Assembly (NCBI RefSeq): GCF_900167975.1 | Contig: NZ_FUZU01000003.1 | Coordinates: 682,001-746,000 of the forward strand | Source: Ohtaekwangia koreensis | Lineage (GTDB): Bacteria > Bacteroidota > Bacteroidia > Cytophagales > Cyclobacteriaceae | Direction: 5' to 3' | Length of the DNA stretch: 64,000 nt | Shown: one piece after another, positions 48,794 through 58,531 of the stretch | Position numbering within the stretch: the first letter of the stretch is position 1 | How the letters are laid out: each line of letters opens with the position of its first letter | Notes under the pieces: generated by a model | Seen by the model: the letters and a program-made list of their open reading frames with translations, nothing else | The model's database searches: none | Told to the model about the DNA's origin: nothing | Program-made: the position numbers and the translations under genes

Positions 48794-50590
48794 TCACGCG
48801 GGAAGTTTATAGGCTACCAGCGATTCAACTTCTACTTCACAACGATTCAAAGCCTCGTTAAAAATATCTGCACGCTGCTGTAAAAAATCGGAAGATCGCT
48901 TTCTATAGTAGGCAATTCCGGCTAGTAAGTTATCTCCAAATGCGCGCAATTCCCGAATCGTTTTTTCATTCGCAGATGTCAGCTGCTGAAGCTGCTCCTG
49001 GAGATACGCTATATTAAGCGAGAGTTCTTTGATAAACATGTGCGGCCTTTCACCATCCACAATATTGCAACGACCATAAATATAGTCTACCATCTCCTTC
49101 AGGGAAACAATTTTATTGAAGTAAGCTACATTTGGTCCCGGGCACATGGTAATGCCTCGCATTTGTTTGAAAGGCGGTAATTTATAATGAGTAGTCACCG
49201 CATTGCTCAATCCAACGCACAAGCACTCTTTAGATACTATATCACGATATTGTTTCTCATATTCATCCGCTGGTAAATTCAGTGCTTGCAACTGTGCAAT
49301 TTTCATTTTCTGATATAGATGTGACGCTGTACAAATTGGCTTATCAGTAAACTCTGTGTTGGACACCAGGTGCTTTTCCGTACACGGGCTCCCTGGTTTG
49401 CCAGCACGGATGCGAGCCAACCTTTCCGTTTCTGAGCTTGTCCCTTTTAAATAATTAAAGCGTATACCCAATGGAGAATTCTTGCTGAGTAATATATCAT
49501 TCTCCCTCGCAGCACATAGTTGATGCAATGTAGAATCATCCACTGTAGTGGCTTCCGGGCAAAGTAAAAATGGTGTCCCCCATCCAGTACTGGCTACATC
49601 ATAATAGGACAATAGAAGATTCGCTTCTTCGGAAGTTCCTATACCTCCCTGTACTGTGATTTTCAAAGGATGTGGCTCCGGAAAAGTGGCAAGTCCTTTC
49701 TGTTGCATCACCGAATTGTAAAGTGTGTGCAATGAATCTTTCAATTCATCGCGTCTGATCCTGAATTCCTCCAATATAGGACCGAGCAAACTTCCGTCCG
49801 TGGCAAATGCATGGCCACCACAATTCAACCCCGATTCAATTCTGAATTCACTTACCCATATACCTTTCTTGGCTAAGTATTTTCCTTGAATGAGAGCGGA
49901 ACGAAAGTCGCTTACTTTTACGACAACACTCTTGTCAAATATACCCCAGCCCTTTGGACGAAAAGCCTGCAACGTCTCCAGGTAATTAAACAATCGAGGA
50001 TTAAGGCCTGCCGAGAATATCACAGCAGAATTCGTGAGATCACTGTTAGCATATCCCCGAAGTGCCGCAAGGGCGTCCGAGGAATCTGTGAGTATAGTAC
50101 CATCCGCATCATAATTATTTTTATCCACTTTCGTCATGATGTTAACATCGATACGCCCTGCACGTACCTGCTTTCGGAGGTAGTCGGCGAGCAACGACTT
50201 CCTGCTACTGTCATCACTGTGCATCATCTCAATATATAGCAGTCTAAGGCTATGCTCATCCGGTAACATTTCGAAATATTTGGATATTTCAGAGCCTGTT
50301 TCAAACGCTGCGGAAGCTAGTTTTTCCACTTGCTCTTTTACTATATCATCAATGAGATTTAAGTAATCCGTTATACGTCTGGCACGATAGTCATGTTCCT
50401 TCGGGGTGATCGGTATATAAGGTTTGTTCACTTCCTTATAATAATGCATACGCATTAGCTCAATGAGTTTGTCTTCGATGATAGAGATTACTGAATTTAT
50501 ACCATAGCGAGCTACCTTGACGGGAGAGTCAATAGTATACGCTAATCCCAGCACGGGGATATGAAAGGTGTGCAGCGGTGTATTGTTCAT
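48794..50590 (-). CDS. Large unrecognised protein with a flavin-barrel-like core
   Basis: 598 residues, no signal peptide. The middle third (about 170-400) reads like a nitronate-monooxygenase or IMPDH-type TIM barrel: SGLNCGGHAFATDG, KITVQGGIGTSEEANLLLSY followed by STGWGTPFLL, and a stretch with CPEATTVD. The C-terminal third has several conserved-looking cysteines (PCTEKH, PICTASHLY, KECLCVGLSN, GITMCPGPN) that could bind a metal or iron-sulfur cluster. The N-terminal 150 residues and the last 80 are helical. It is probably an oxidoreductase, but I do not recognise the family. It is divergent from the Kelch regulator. Confidence 0.75.
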   Translation of the reverse strand: MNNTPLHTFHIPVLGLAYTIDSPVKVARYGINSVISIIEDKLIELMRMHYYKEVNKPYIPITPKEHDYRARRITDYLNLIDDIVKEQVEKLASAAFETGSEISKYFEMLPDEHSLRLLYIEMMHSDDSSRKSLLADYLRKQVRAGRIDVNIMTKVDKNNYDADGTILTDSSDALAALRGYANSDLTNSAVIFSAGLNPRLFNYLETLQAFRPKGWGIFDKSVVVKVSDFRSALIQGKYLAKKGIWVSEFRIESGLNCGGHAFATDGSLLGPILEEFRIRRDELKDSLHTLYNSVMQQKGLATFPEPHPLKITVQGGIGTSEEANLLLSYYDVASTGWGTPFLLCPEATTVDDSTLHQLCAARENDILLSKNSPLGIRFNYLKGTSSETERLARIRAGKPGSPCTEKHLVSNTEFTDKPICTASHLYQKMKIAQLQALNLPADEYEKQYRDIVSKECLCVGLSNAVTTHYKLPPFKQMRGITMCPGPNVAYFNKIVSLKEMVDYIYGRCNIVDGERPHMFIKELSLNIAYLQEQLQQLTSANEKTIRELRAFGDNLLAGIAYYRKRSSDFLQQRADIFNEALNRCEVEVESLVAYKLPA

Positions 50591-50996
50591 AAACTATATT
50601 TGTATTGGCCGCAAAAGACCAGTATATACTCCTGGCATCCTATGACAAAAATCATAGAACAACAAAACTGAATATATTTTCCGTTGCAGATTTTCCATTA
50701 CAGATTTTACTACCAGAACAAAATTGCAAACTCAACGGTATGGATATGCTAAGAATGGTCACCGTGCACGTGTGGATATCCACGGGAAGCGATTAATCAA
50801 CTGTGCGTAATGCCGGTTCGTTTTTACCAATGCCGGTATTATGATTGAATTCTAGGGGCCGCATCTTCTACAATTCAATTGCACGCTGAAAAGATCACAT
50901 CCATCAAAAAAGCGACCGCTTAGATTCAAAATTAATTGGTGGATCAAATAGAATCCTCAAAGTCCTCATCGTTTTTTTTTATTTTGTCTCCCCAAA
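50591..50996. other. Divergent intergenic region before the Kelch regulator
   Basis: About 400 bases without a coding frame. A T-run and TATTTTG (about 50981-50988, near the -7 consensus) precede the Kelch regulator gene. CCCCA-AAA-TGGGG at its end forms a short dyad that includes the first possible ATG. Confidence 0.45.
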
Positions 50997-53588
50997 ATGG
51001 GGATAAACCTTATAATAAGTAGAATGCTAGGAGACGTGTGGAATTTGTTTCGGACCTTTGTATCAATGCTTTCATCCATAAAATTATATTGCTATGTACT
51101 CCTGCTTTTCGGTTTTATGCCTTTGCACGCATCACCACCGGGAGGATTAAAGTTTCACGGCAGTGAGCAACCCATAAATCAACGGACCTCATATAATGTC
51201 TTTGGAAATAACACGGCTGAATTCTCCGGTTACTTTGATATAGAGTTCAACCTTTCCCTATATCCCAGAACAGAATTCGGATATATTCTGCGGATCAAAA
51301 ACAAAGAAAGCAACAGGATCTATAATCTATTTTATGATGGTCAGGGCGGAAATCTCGTCTTCAAATTCAATGAAGAGGGCAAGAGTAATCTGATCGTTGC
51401 AAGCATGGACCGGGAAGAACTGCTCAACATGCATTGGTTTAAAATGAAGATTTCATTCGAGCTGAAAAGTGACTCCATAAAACTCACCATACATAATCAA
51501 ACCTTTGGAGCTGAAAATAAAAATCTTCCTGACACGTATCATCCAATTATTCTTTTCGGTAAAAGTGATCATATTATTGATGTGCCTTCCTTTGCTATAA
51601 AAGATCTGTCTATAGGCAGTCAGGAAAAGTACATGTTTGCATTGAATGAAAGTAAAGGCAATATCGTTTACGACATCGGCGGTGAAGCCATTGGTGAGGT
51701 TTCAAATCCGGAATGGTTAGTAAACGATGCATACCACTGGAGGTATAAAACTTCTTTCAAATCTAAATCGGTAGCGGGCGCTAACTATAATTCAGAGAAG
51801 AAAGAGATTTATTATTTCAACAGAGATTCATTGTACATATATAATGTACGATCGGGTAATACGAACATTAAAGTCTTTCAGGAAAAATGTCCCGTTAAAC
51901 CTATACTAGGCACCAACTTCATTGACGAGCAACACAACAAACTATATTCATATGAAGCTTATTATGCTCCCCCACAGGATGATTATGACGGGCCTACTGT
52001 AGCGAGTCTCGACCTGGATACCTATCAATGGACTCCCGAAAGTTCTGAACAGCTGACGAGTCCTCTGCATCACCATGGTTCGTACTTCAATCCCTCTACT
52101 CAGGATTATACTATATTTGGTGGCTTTGGAAAAATGCATTACAGTAAGGACTTTATCTCCTACGATTTGAATAAAAAGGATTGGAGTACTGTGGAAGGTT
52201 TTACAGGAGACTTTCTATCACCGCGCTACTTCTCCTCTGTAGGATATTATAAAAACACCAATTCCATATACATATTTGGCGGGATGGGGAACGAGTCAGG
52301 AGAGCAAACTGTCGGGAGAAAATACTATTATGATCTCTATAAAATAGATTTGAACACCAGGCATATTTCGAAGCTTTGGGAAATTCCATGGGAGCGCGAC
52401 AACGTAGTTCCTGTTAGAGGAATGGTTATACTTGACGATTCCTGTTTTTATACCTTATGCTATCCGGAACACTTTACCGAATCACTTTTAAAACTATACC
52501 GGTTTTCGTTGAAAGACGGCAGCTATCAAATACTAGGCGATTCAATTCCTATATTTTCCGATAAGATTACAACCAACGCCAACCTATACTATGACAGCAT
52601 GCTGAACAATATGTATGCGGTTGTTCAGGAATTTGATGATGACATCTCTTCAGACCTGAAAGTATACTCTTTGTCCTTCCCTCCTCTTACAGCGGAAGAA
52701 TTGGCAAATTATTCACGGGAGAAAAACCCCTATAGATGGGCCGTAATTATTCTTTCGTGCCTGTTGGCAACTGGGATTAGTTATGTTGTGTATAAAAGGG
52801 TAAGGCCTAAAAAACAGAGCAACGTTGAAGAAGACATTCAAAGTGAATCTATACCCGCCACGAAAACGGAGACAACAACGCTATCAAATGCTATATATCT
52901 ATTTGGAGAGTTCACCGTTCGCGACCGAAACAATCGGGATATTACTTATCTGTTCAGCGCGCAGCTGAAGCAAATATTTTGTCTTATACTCGAATATAGC
53001 ACTACGGAGGGCGGTATAGCATCGCAGCGACTCAGCAATATATTATGGCCAGACAAGCCTGCAGACAAAGTAAAGAATTCAAGAGGCGTTACGATAAATC
53101 ATTTGCGCAAAGTACTCAGCGAACTTGATGGAATAGAATTAATTTATGACAAAGGCTATTTCAAAATAGAGCAAACCGCAGAATTCTATTGCGACTATTC
53201 CCGATGTATGGAAATCATTTCTACAAGTGAGATTGAGACATATAGAGATGAACTGATTGAAATAGTATCACGTGGTAAATTCCTCCAGCTCTCTGATCAT
53301 CCCCTATATGATTCGTTTAAAGAAGAGATGGAAAAGAAACTCGAACCTGTGCTCCTGTTGGAAATGGAAAAAAGTTTTGAGGCTGAACTTTATCAGGCAA
53401 CTATTGCTTTAGCAGATGCCCTTACAAATATAGATCCGTTGAACGATGCAGCGTTGACTTTTCAGATTAAGGCGATGCAACGATTAAAGATGAACGATGA
53501 AGCCAGGCTCCGTTATCAGACTTTTATAGTAGAGTATAAAAAAGTAATGGGGACTGATTATCCCCATCCTTACAAAAGTATAAATTAA
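50997..53588 (+). CDS. Membrane-spanning Kelch sensor with winged-helix and BTAD output domains
   Basis: 863 residues. A start at 51066 is likelier than 50997: it gives a clean signal peptide (MLSSIKLYCYVLLLFGFMPL) and lies beyond a promoter-like TATTTTG. The order is a LamG-like beta domain (about 50-230), Kelch propeller blades (YTIFGGFGKMHYSKDFISYD, SIYIFGGMGNESG), one membrane helix at about 580-600 (WAVIILSCLLATGISYVVY), an OmpR/SARP-like winged HTH (about 640-725: LFGEFTVRDRNN, VTINHLRKVLSEL) and a BTAD helical repeat domain to the end. This is a one-component regulator sensing something in the periplasm and binding DNA inside. Its position suggests control of the facing glycan locus. 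Confidence 0.88.
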   Translation: MGINLIISRMLGDVWNLFRTFVSMLSSIKLYCYVLLLFGFMPLHASPPGGLKFHGSEQPINQRTSYNVFGNNTAEFSGYFDIEFNLSLYPRTEFGYILRIKNKESNRIYNLFYDGQGGNLVFKFNEEGKSNLIVASMDREELLNMHWFKMKISFELKSDSIKLTIHNQTFGAENKNLPDTYHPIILFGKSDHIIDVPSFAIKDLSIGSQEKYMFALNESKGNIVYDIGGEAIGEVSNPEWLVNDAYHWRYKTSFKSKSVAGANYNSEKKEIYYFNRDSLYIYNVRSGNTNIKVFQEKCPVKPILGTNFIDEQHNKLYSYEAYYAPPQDDYDGPTVASLDLDTYQWTPESSEQLTSPLHHHGSYFNPSTQDYTIFGGFGKMHYSKDFISYDLNKKDWSTVEGFTGDFLSPRYFSSVGYYKNTNSIYIFGGMGNESGEQTVGRKYYYDLYKIDLNTRHISKLWEIPWERDNVVPVRGMVILDDSCFYTLCYPEHFTESLLKLYRFSLKDGSYQILGDSIPIFSDKITTNANLYYDSMLNNMYAVVQEFDDDISSDLKVYSLSFPPLTAEELANYSREKNPYRWAVIILSCLLATGISYVVYKRVRPKKQSNVEEDIQSESIPATKTETTTLSNAIYLFGEFTVRDRNNRDITYLFSAQLKQIFCLILEYSTTEGGIASQRLSNILWPDKPADKVKNSRGVTINHLRKVLSELDGIELIYDKGYFKIEQTAEFYCDYSRCMEIISTSEIETYRDELIEIVSRGKFLQLSDHPLYDSFKEEMEKKLEPVLLLEMEKSFEAELYQATIALADALTNIDPLNDAALTFQIKAMQRLKMNDEARLRYQTFIVEYKKVMGTDYPHPYKSIN

Positions 53589-53589
53589 A

Positions 53590-53641
53590 GTTATCCGTTA
53601 AGAAGTCAAATGCGTTTATGCTTTTCACCTTAACGGATAAC
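53590..53641. terminator. Bidirectional terminator between the Kelch regulator and the PUL
   Basis: GTTATCCGTTAAG and CTTAACGGATAAC are perfect 13-base arms around a 26-base loop that can pair further. It fills the gap between the convergent stops at 53588 and 53652. Confidence 0.75.
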
Positions 53642-53651
53642 GATTCACTGA

Positions 53652-56153
53652 TCATTGCTTCTCCAGCATCTTAATGAAATAACCTCCCACTACCGAACGC
53701 GCTTGAAAGCCAACCTGCGTAGCATCCGGTGTTTCATACCAATCGCTCATCGGAACACGATCAGGTGTTTCCGTAACAAAGCCATATACCGGATCGATAA
53801 ACTTCTGAAACGTTGCAGTATCATTTGCCAATGTAGCAGTCCAAATTATCCAATCGGATTTGGTATAGGTTCTTCGGTTATCCAAAGGCAAACCATATTT
53901 GTTTTGCTTCGTAAGATAGTAAGCAACTTCTTTCTCTAAGACTTCTTTCGGGAAGACTCCAAGGTTTAATAACTTGTCCCAAACAAGATTATACTTCTGA
54001 CTCCACGTACCAGGCTGATCAAATGTTAATCGGAAGTGATCACCATCGCCAGCCATCTTTACCCACTCCTGTGCCATCTTCTTGGCTTCAGAAGTATATT
54101 TCGCTGCTATATCTTTTTTACCAAGCATTTCCGCCAGTTTACCATACCCTGCTATACCCATGATAGCTTTTGCAGAAAGGTTTACGTTGTGTGCAAAATG
54201 TCCAGCAAAATCATCCGTGCAAAGTTGATTTTCCGGATCAAGACCGTGTTCCAAAAGATAGTTAGCCCAGGTCGTCAGCGCTTCCCAATGCTTCTCTGCA
54301 TAGTCAGCTTTACCTTCTACATTGGCAATCGCCGTAGTAAGAATCAACATGTTTCCGCATTCTTCAACCGGCATATCACCACCATACGTTTGTCCATTGG
54401 CTTGTGGATATGTACCTACATCATGCGCAGCAAAGGGCTTGGTCCATTTACCACTTTCAGTATAGTAAAAGATCGGGTTCAGCATTCCCTTCAGTAACTC
54501 GGGATTATACTTCAGGAATAGCGGTGCAGAAGGATACGTGACATCCACTGTTCCAATAGAACCATTACTAAAATTCTCCTTCGACAGAAAGAGTGTATTG
54601 CCCTGATCATCTTTAACCAGCTTGTGCGCGGCTATAGCCTGGCGGTATGCCAGCAAACAAAGACGTGCATAGTTTTCACCACCCGCCTTCAGTGCATCAC
54701 TATATATCTTGCTGTCAAGTTCATCACAACGGGCTATTATCTTCTCATAGTCGGTAGCAGCAGTAGCCAGGGCGTTGTCAAAACTAACTTGCCCGCCTTT
54801 CGTCCACCATCCCTTCAGATTCTTTCCAAAGTACTGTATCGATTCAACATCATCATAGGCCAGCATCACATACCCCGCAGCCGGTGTTGAAGACACTTTT
54901 TTCAGGTTGTCAGTATAGGCAAGTACTGGCATTGTACTGGACAGAACAGCGGTGATCTTATCTTTTTCGGAATTTATTTTTCCGCTCTCTGTAAAAGATT
55001 TTTTAACAGTTGAGAAATCACCAATAGCCAATGCGTTGTTTTCAGATTCCTGTGAAGCGAGATAAAAGTAGCCCCAGTCTATCCGAACGTTGTCACCCTT
55101 CTTTTCTAAAACAGGCTGTTCTGTAGTTCCGGTCTTTGCGAAGTGAATGCCTCCTGTTTTTCCGATAGCAACTTCAACTTCCTGGTTCAATTCATTCACG
55201 GCCCATTCGGGTGTAGCCTCTAAATAAACCTGCACATCATGCGATTGACCATCGTTGGAGACTGCGCTATAGCTGATATAGTTTACAGGTCGCGAAAGCA
55301 AATCCAGGTCGTCCATCAACAAGGGCGATGCAAATTCGAGGTGTAGATCTATAGGACCGCAAGTGAAATTATACTTAGTTTGAGTCGCAGTAATCTTTAC
55401 ACTTTTCTGCACTGCAGTCTGCACAAAGATTGGTTTTTGACTACTCTCTGCGAAGAGACCGAAATCTACATAGGCCAAACCACCACGATCAAGACAATGT
55501 GCTGCTATAACATTTTTGCCATTGGTATTTAACAGGCTCTTATCAAGTTTAACGGTAACATTACTCTTGGCACGGTTACCCGTGTTTACGATCTGTGTTC
55601 CATTCAGGTATAATTCAAAATCATCATCGTGCGAATAGATCAGATATAGCTCACCTTCACTTGCAGGCAAGGTGAATTCTCTGCGCACCCAGATTTCTTT
55701 TGTTTGCCACGGTGTATTGGTTTCAAAAGTATTCGGTGTACCAAACCCTGCCTTACCAGTTTTCCACGATGCATCATTGAAGTCCGATTTCTCCCATCCT
55801 GTTGCGGGTTGACTCGTTATATATTTCCCTTCCCATGCGTCATATTTAGCATTGGGTAAAACAGGCTGCAATGGAATCTCTTCTTTTCCGAGGAACCGAT
55901 AAACCTGCCCGTCCACACGAACAGCTCCGATCATCGAATGATTCCTGCCTGTCCAGTGCTTTACCGGAGTATCAAACAGTTGATCAGAAGTTGACCACGC
56001 GCTGGTATACGGATCAATTGTTATTAAGGGATATGCAGGAGAACGGAATTCTGCACCAGCTTCATCTTCCTTTTTTGTTTCGGGCTGCGAGCAGGAAGCG
56101 AGGACCCCGGCTATAACAATGGGCAGTACTCTATTTAAATATATCTTGAACAT
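53652..56153 (-). CDS. DUF4965/glutaminase-A-type lipoprotein
   Basis: 833 residues with lipobox LASC (residues about 18-21), so a surface or periplasmic lipoprotein. After an N-terminal segment with PLITIDPYTSAWSTSDQLFD there is an inserted galactose-binding-like beta domain (WEKSDFNDASWKTGKAGFG), and then the DUF5127/DUF4965 region and a six-hairpin-like helical domain (LCLLAYRQAIAAHKLV, VEECGNMLILTTAIA, FAGHFAHNVNLSAKAIMGIAGYG). Relatives are called glutaminase A, but in Bacteroidota they sit in glycan loci and a glycosidase-like role is plausible. It is the last gene of the PUL. Confidence 0.88.
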   Translation of the reverse strand: MFKIYLNRVLPIVIAGVLASCSQPETKKEDEAGAEFRSPAYPLITIDPYTSAWSTSDQLFDTPVKHWTGRNHSMIGAVRVDGQVYRFLGKEEIPLQPVLPNAKYDAWEGKYITSQPATGWEKSDFNDASWKTGKAGFGTPNTFETNTPWQTKEIWVRREFTLPASEGELYLIYSHDDDFELYLNGTQIVNTGNRAKSNVTVKLDKSLLNTNGKNVIAAHCLDRGGLAYVDFGLFAESSQKPIFVQTAVQKSVKITATQTKYNFTCGPIDLHLEFASPLLMDDLDLLSRPVNYISYSAVSNDGQSHDVQVYLEATPEWAVNELNQEVEVAIGKTGGIHFAKTGTTEQPVLEKKGDNVRIDWGYFYLASQESENNALAIGDFSTVKKSFTESGKINSEKDKITAVLSSTMPVLAYTDNLKKVSSTPAAGYVMLAYDDVESIQYFGKNLKGWWTKGGQVSFDNALATAATDYEKIIARCDELDSKIYSDALKAGGENYARLCLLAYRQAIAAHKLVKDDQGNTLFLSKENFSNGSIGTVDVTYPSAPLFLKYNPELLKGMLNPIFYYTESGKWTKPFAAHDVGTYPQANGQTYGGDMPVEECGNMLILTTAIANVEGKADYAEKHWEALTTWANYLLEHGLDPENQLCTDDFAGHFAHNVNLSAKAIMGIAGYGKLAEMLGKKDIAAKYTSEAKKMAQEWVKMAGDGDHFRLTFDQPGTWSQKYNLVWDKLLNLGVFPKEVLEKEVAYYLTKQNKYGLPLDNRRTYTKSDWIIWTATLANDTATFQKFIDPVYGFVTETPDRVPMSDWYETPDATQVGFQARSVVGGYFIKMLEKQ

Positions 56154-56176
56154 AAAGTGTATATATGTTTAACTGT

Positions 56177-58462
56177 TTACTTTTCATTGGAGAAAGAATA
56201 CGGGAAGTCGGCTTTATCGATTCCTCGCTTTTTATCAGGTGAAGCGCTCATCGTAAAGTTAATCACTGCGCCTTTCATCAGGTCTTCGTGTGTCAAGTAA
56301 TTTTTGGTGTATACTTTACCATTTAACTTCATCTCCGATATATAGCGATTTTCTTTTGAATTATTGGCAGCTGCTATCGCGATCTCCTTCCCATTGTCAA
56401 GTTTGATTCTAACAGACTTGAACAAAGGCGACCCCATGATATATTCATTACTGCCCGGACATACCGGATAGAAACCTAGTGCAGAAAAAACATACCAAGC
56501 AGAAGTTTGTCCGTTGTCTTCATCACCGCAATATCCATCGGGTGTGGAAGCATAGAGTTTGTCCATGATCTCGCGCGCCCAGTACTGAGCCTTCCAGGGT
56601 TCGCCTGCATAGTTATACATATATACCATGTGTTGAATCGGCTGATTGCCATGTGCGTATTGGCCCATGTCCATCACTTGCATCTCACGCATTTCGTGAA
56701 TCATCGAACGGCTTTCCATCCCTCTTGACCCTGGAATAATAAAAACAGAATCGAGCATCGTTACGAATTGTTTTTGTCCACCCATCAGATCAATCAAGCC
56801 CTGGGGATCATGAAAAACAGACCATGAATAATGCCAGCTGTTTCCTTCTGTAAAATCGCGTCCCCAGTCGGTAGGTTTAAAAGCATCCGAGAAGGAACCA
56901 TTGCTTGCACGACCTGCCATGAGTTTGCGTTTGGCATCATAGAGGTTCTTATAGTTTAAGGCTCTCTTCCGATATACATCTATTTCCTTCTGTGGTTTGT
57001 GAAGCGCTTCCCCCAGGCGATATATAGTCCAGTCATCATACGAATATTCCAGCGTACGTGCTACATTCTGATCAACGTCTACATCGTTCGGTATATATCC
57101 GTATTTATTATAGAGTTCATACCCTTTTCTTCCTGAAGCCGAAACTTTAGGGTGTACATTATTGGCGCCATGCTTCAATGCCTCCCACAACGTTTCAATA
57201 TCATATCCACGCGCACCTTTCAGATAAGCATCGGCAACAACAGACGCTGAGTTATTACCAACCATGATGTCGCGATGTCCCGGACTGGCCCACTCGGGAA
57301 GAAATCCACTTTCTTTATATGCATTCGCAAGACCTTCCTGCATCTTTGCGTTCTCAGAAGGAAATAAAAAATTCAGGAATGGGAACAGGCTACGAAATGT
57401 ATCCCAGAAACCTGTGTCAGTAAACATATATCCCGGCAGTACTTTTCCATTATAGGGGCTGTAGTGCATTACTTTACCAGCAGCATCGATCTCAGAAAAA
57501 TTCCTCGGGAATAAAACTGATCTATAAAATGAAGAATAGAATGTTCGGATGTTGTCAATGTTATCGTCTTCAACTTTGATTTTTCCTAACACATCGTTCC
57601 AACGTTGTTTTCCTTTGCTTACAACTTTATCAAAATCGGCATCGCCTAATTCTTTCAAGTTGATCAATGCCTGCTCTTCACTTATAAAAGAAGATGCTAC
57701 ACGTGCATGTACCTGCTCACTGTCGGTCGTTTCAAAACCAATAATGGCTCCGGCATGATTTCCATTAAATTCCTTTTCACCTTCTGCAATTTTGCCATCC
57801 TTGACAGCAGCAAAATAAGAGAATGGTTTATCGAAGATGATCACAAAATAATTTTTGAAATTATCAGGAACTCCTCCGCTATTGCGCGTGGTATACCCTA
57901 TAATTTTTTTCTCTTCCGGTATAACTTTCACATAGGATCCTTTATCAAAAGCATCGGTAACAATAAACGAGTTTTTACTCGCAGGAAATGTAAAGCGGAA
58001 CATGGCTGCTCTTTCTGTTGGAGCAATCTCCGTGGTTACATCGTGATCAGCTAAATGTACCCGGTAATAATAGGGCTTCGCGATTTCTGCTTTATGCGAA
58101 AACCAGCTTGCCCTTTCATCTTCATTGAACACAGCTTTCCCGGTAAGCGGCATTAAAGAGAATTGTCCATAGTCATTCATCCACGGACTAGGCTGATGAG
58201 TTTGTTTAAATCCTCTGATCTTATCGGCCGTGTAGGTATACATCCAGCCATCGCCCATCTTACCGGTTTGTGGTGACCAAAAATTCATTGCCCACGGAAG
58301 AGCAACAGCAGGATATGTATTTCCGGTTGACAGCTCAAATTTTGAATTCGTTCCTACCAGGGTGCTTACATAACTCACGGGATCTGAAACCTGCGCATTT
58401 ACGTTCAGAATGAGACACCACAAAAACAATGTTTGTCCTAATAATCTAATCTTCTTCATCAT
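56177..58462 (-). CDS. GH92 alpha-mannosidase
   Basis: 761 residues with a signal peptide (cleavage after LNVNAQ). The N-terminal beta-sandwich is followed by the (alpha/alpha)6 barrel with GYMFTDTGFWDTFRSLFPFL, SVVADAYLKGARGYD, GNSWHYSWSVFHDPQGL and the Ca2+-linked GDEDNGQTSAWYVFSALGFYP. These are the family signatures of GH92, calcium-dependent inverting exo-alpha-mannosidases acting mainly on 1,2 or 1,3 links of N-glycans and mannans. Encoded 23 bases upstream of the DUF4965 gene, so cotranscribed. Start ATG at 58462 (or 58459). Confidence 0.95.
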   Translation of the reverse strand: MMKKIRLLGQTLFLWCLILNVNAQVSDPVSYVSTLVGTNSKFELSTGNTYPAVALPWAMNFWSPQTGKMGDGWMYTYTADKIRGFKQTHQPSPWMNDYGQFSLMPLTGKAVFNEDERASWFSHKAEIAKPYYYRVHLADHDVTTEIAPTERAAMFRFTFPASKNSFIVTDAFDKGSYVKVIPEEKKIIGYTTRNSGGVPDNFKNYFVIIFDKPFSYFAAVKDGKIAEGEKEFNGNHAGAIIGFETTDSEQVHARVASSFISEEQALINLKELGDADFDKVVSKGKQRWNDVLGKIKVEDDNIDNIRTFYSSFYRSVLFPRNFSEIDAAGKVMHYSPYNGKVLPGYMFTDTGFWDTFRSLFPFLNFLFPSENAKMQEGLANAYKESGFLPEWASPGHRDIMVGNNSASVVADAYLKGARGYDIETLWEALKHGANNVHPKVSASGRKGYELYNKYGYIPNDVDVDQNVARTLEYSYDDWTIYRLGEALHKPQKEIDVYRKRALNYKNLYDAKRKLMAGRASNGSFSDAFKPTDWGRDFTEGNSWHYSWSVFHDPQGLIDLMGGQKQFVTMLDSVFIIPGSRGMESRSMIHEMREMQVMDMGQYAHGNQPIQHMVYMYNYAGEPWKAQYWAREIMDKLYASTPDGYCGDEDNGQTSAWYVFSALGFYPVCPGSNEYIMGSPLFKSVRIKLDNGKEIAIAAANNSKENRYISEMKLNGKVYTKNYLTHEDLMKGAVINFTMSASPDKKRGIDKADFPYSFSNEK

Positions 58463-58531
58463 TTACTTTATTCTATTTCAACATTAAAATTTAATTCACA
58501 TCTATATCTTCACTATACCTATATACTTAAA

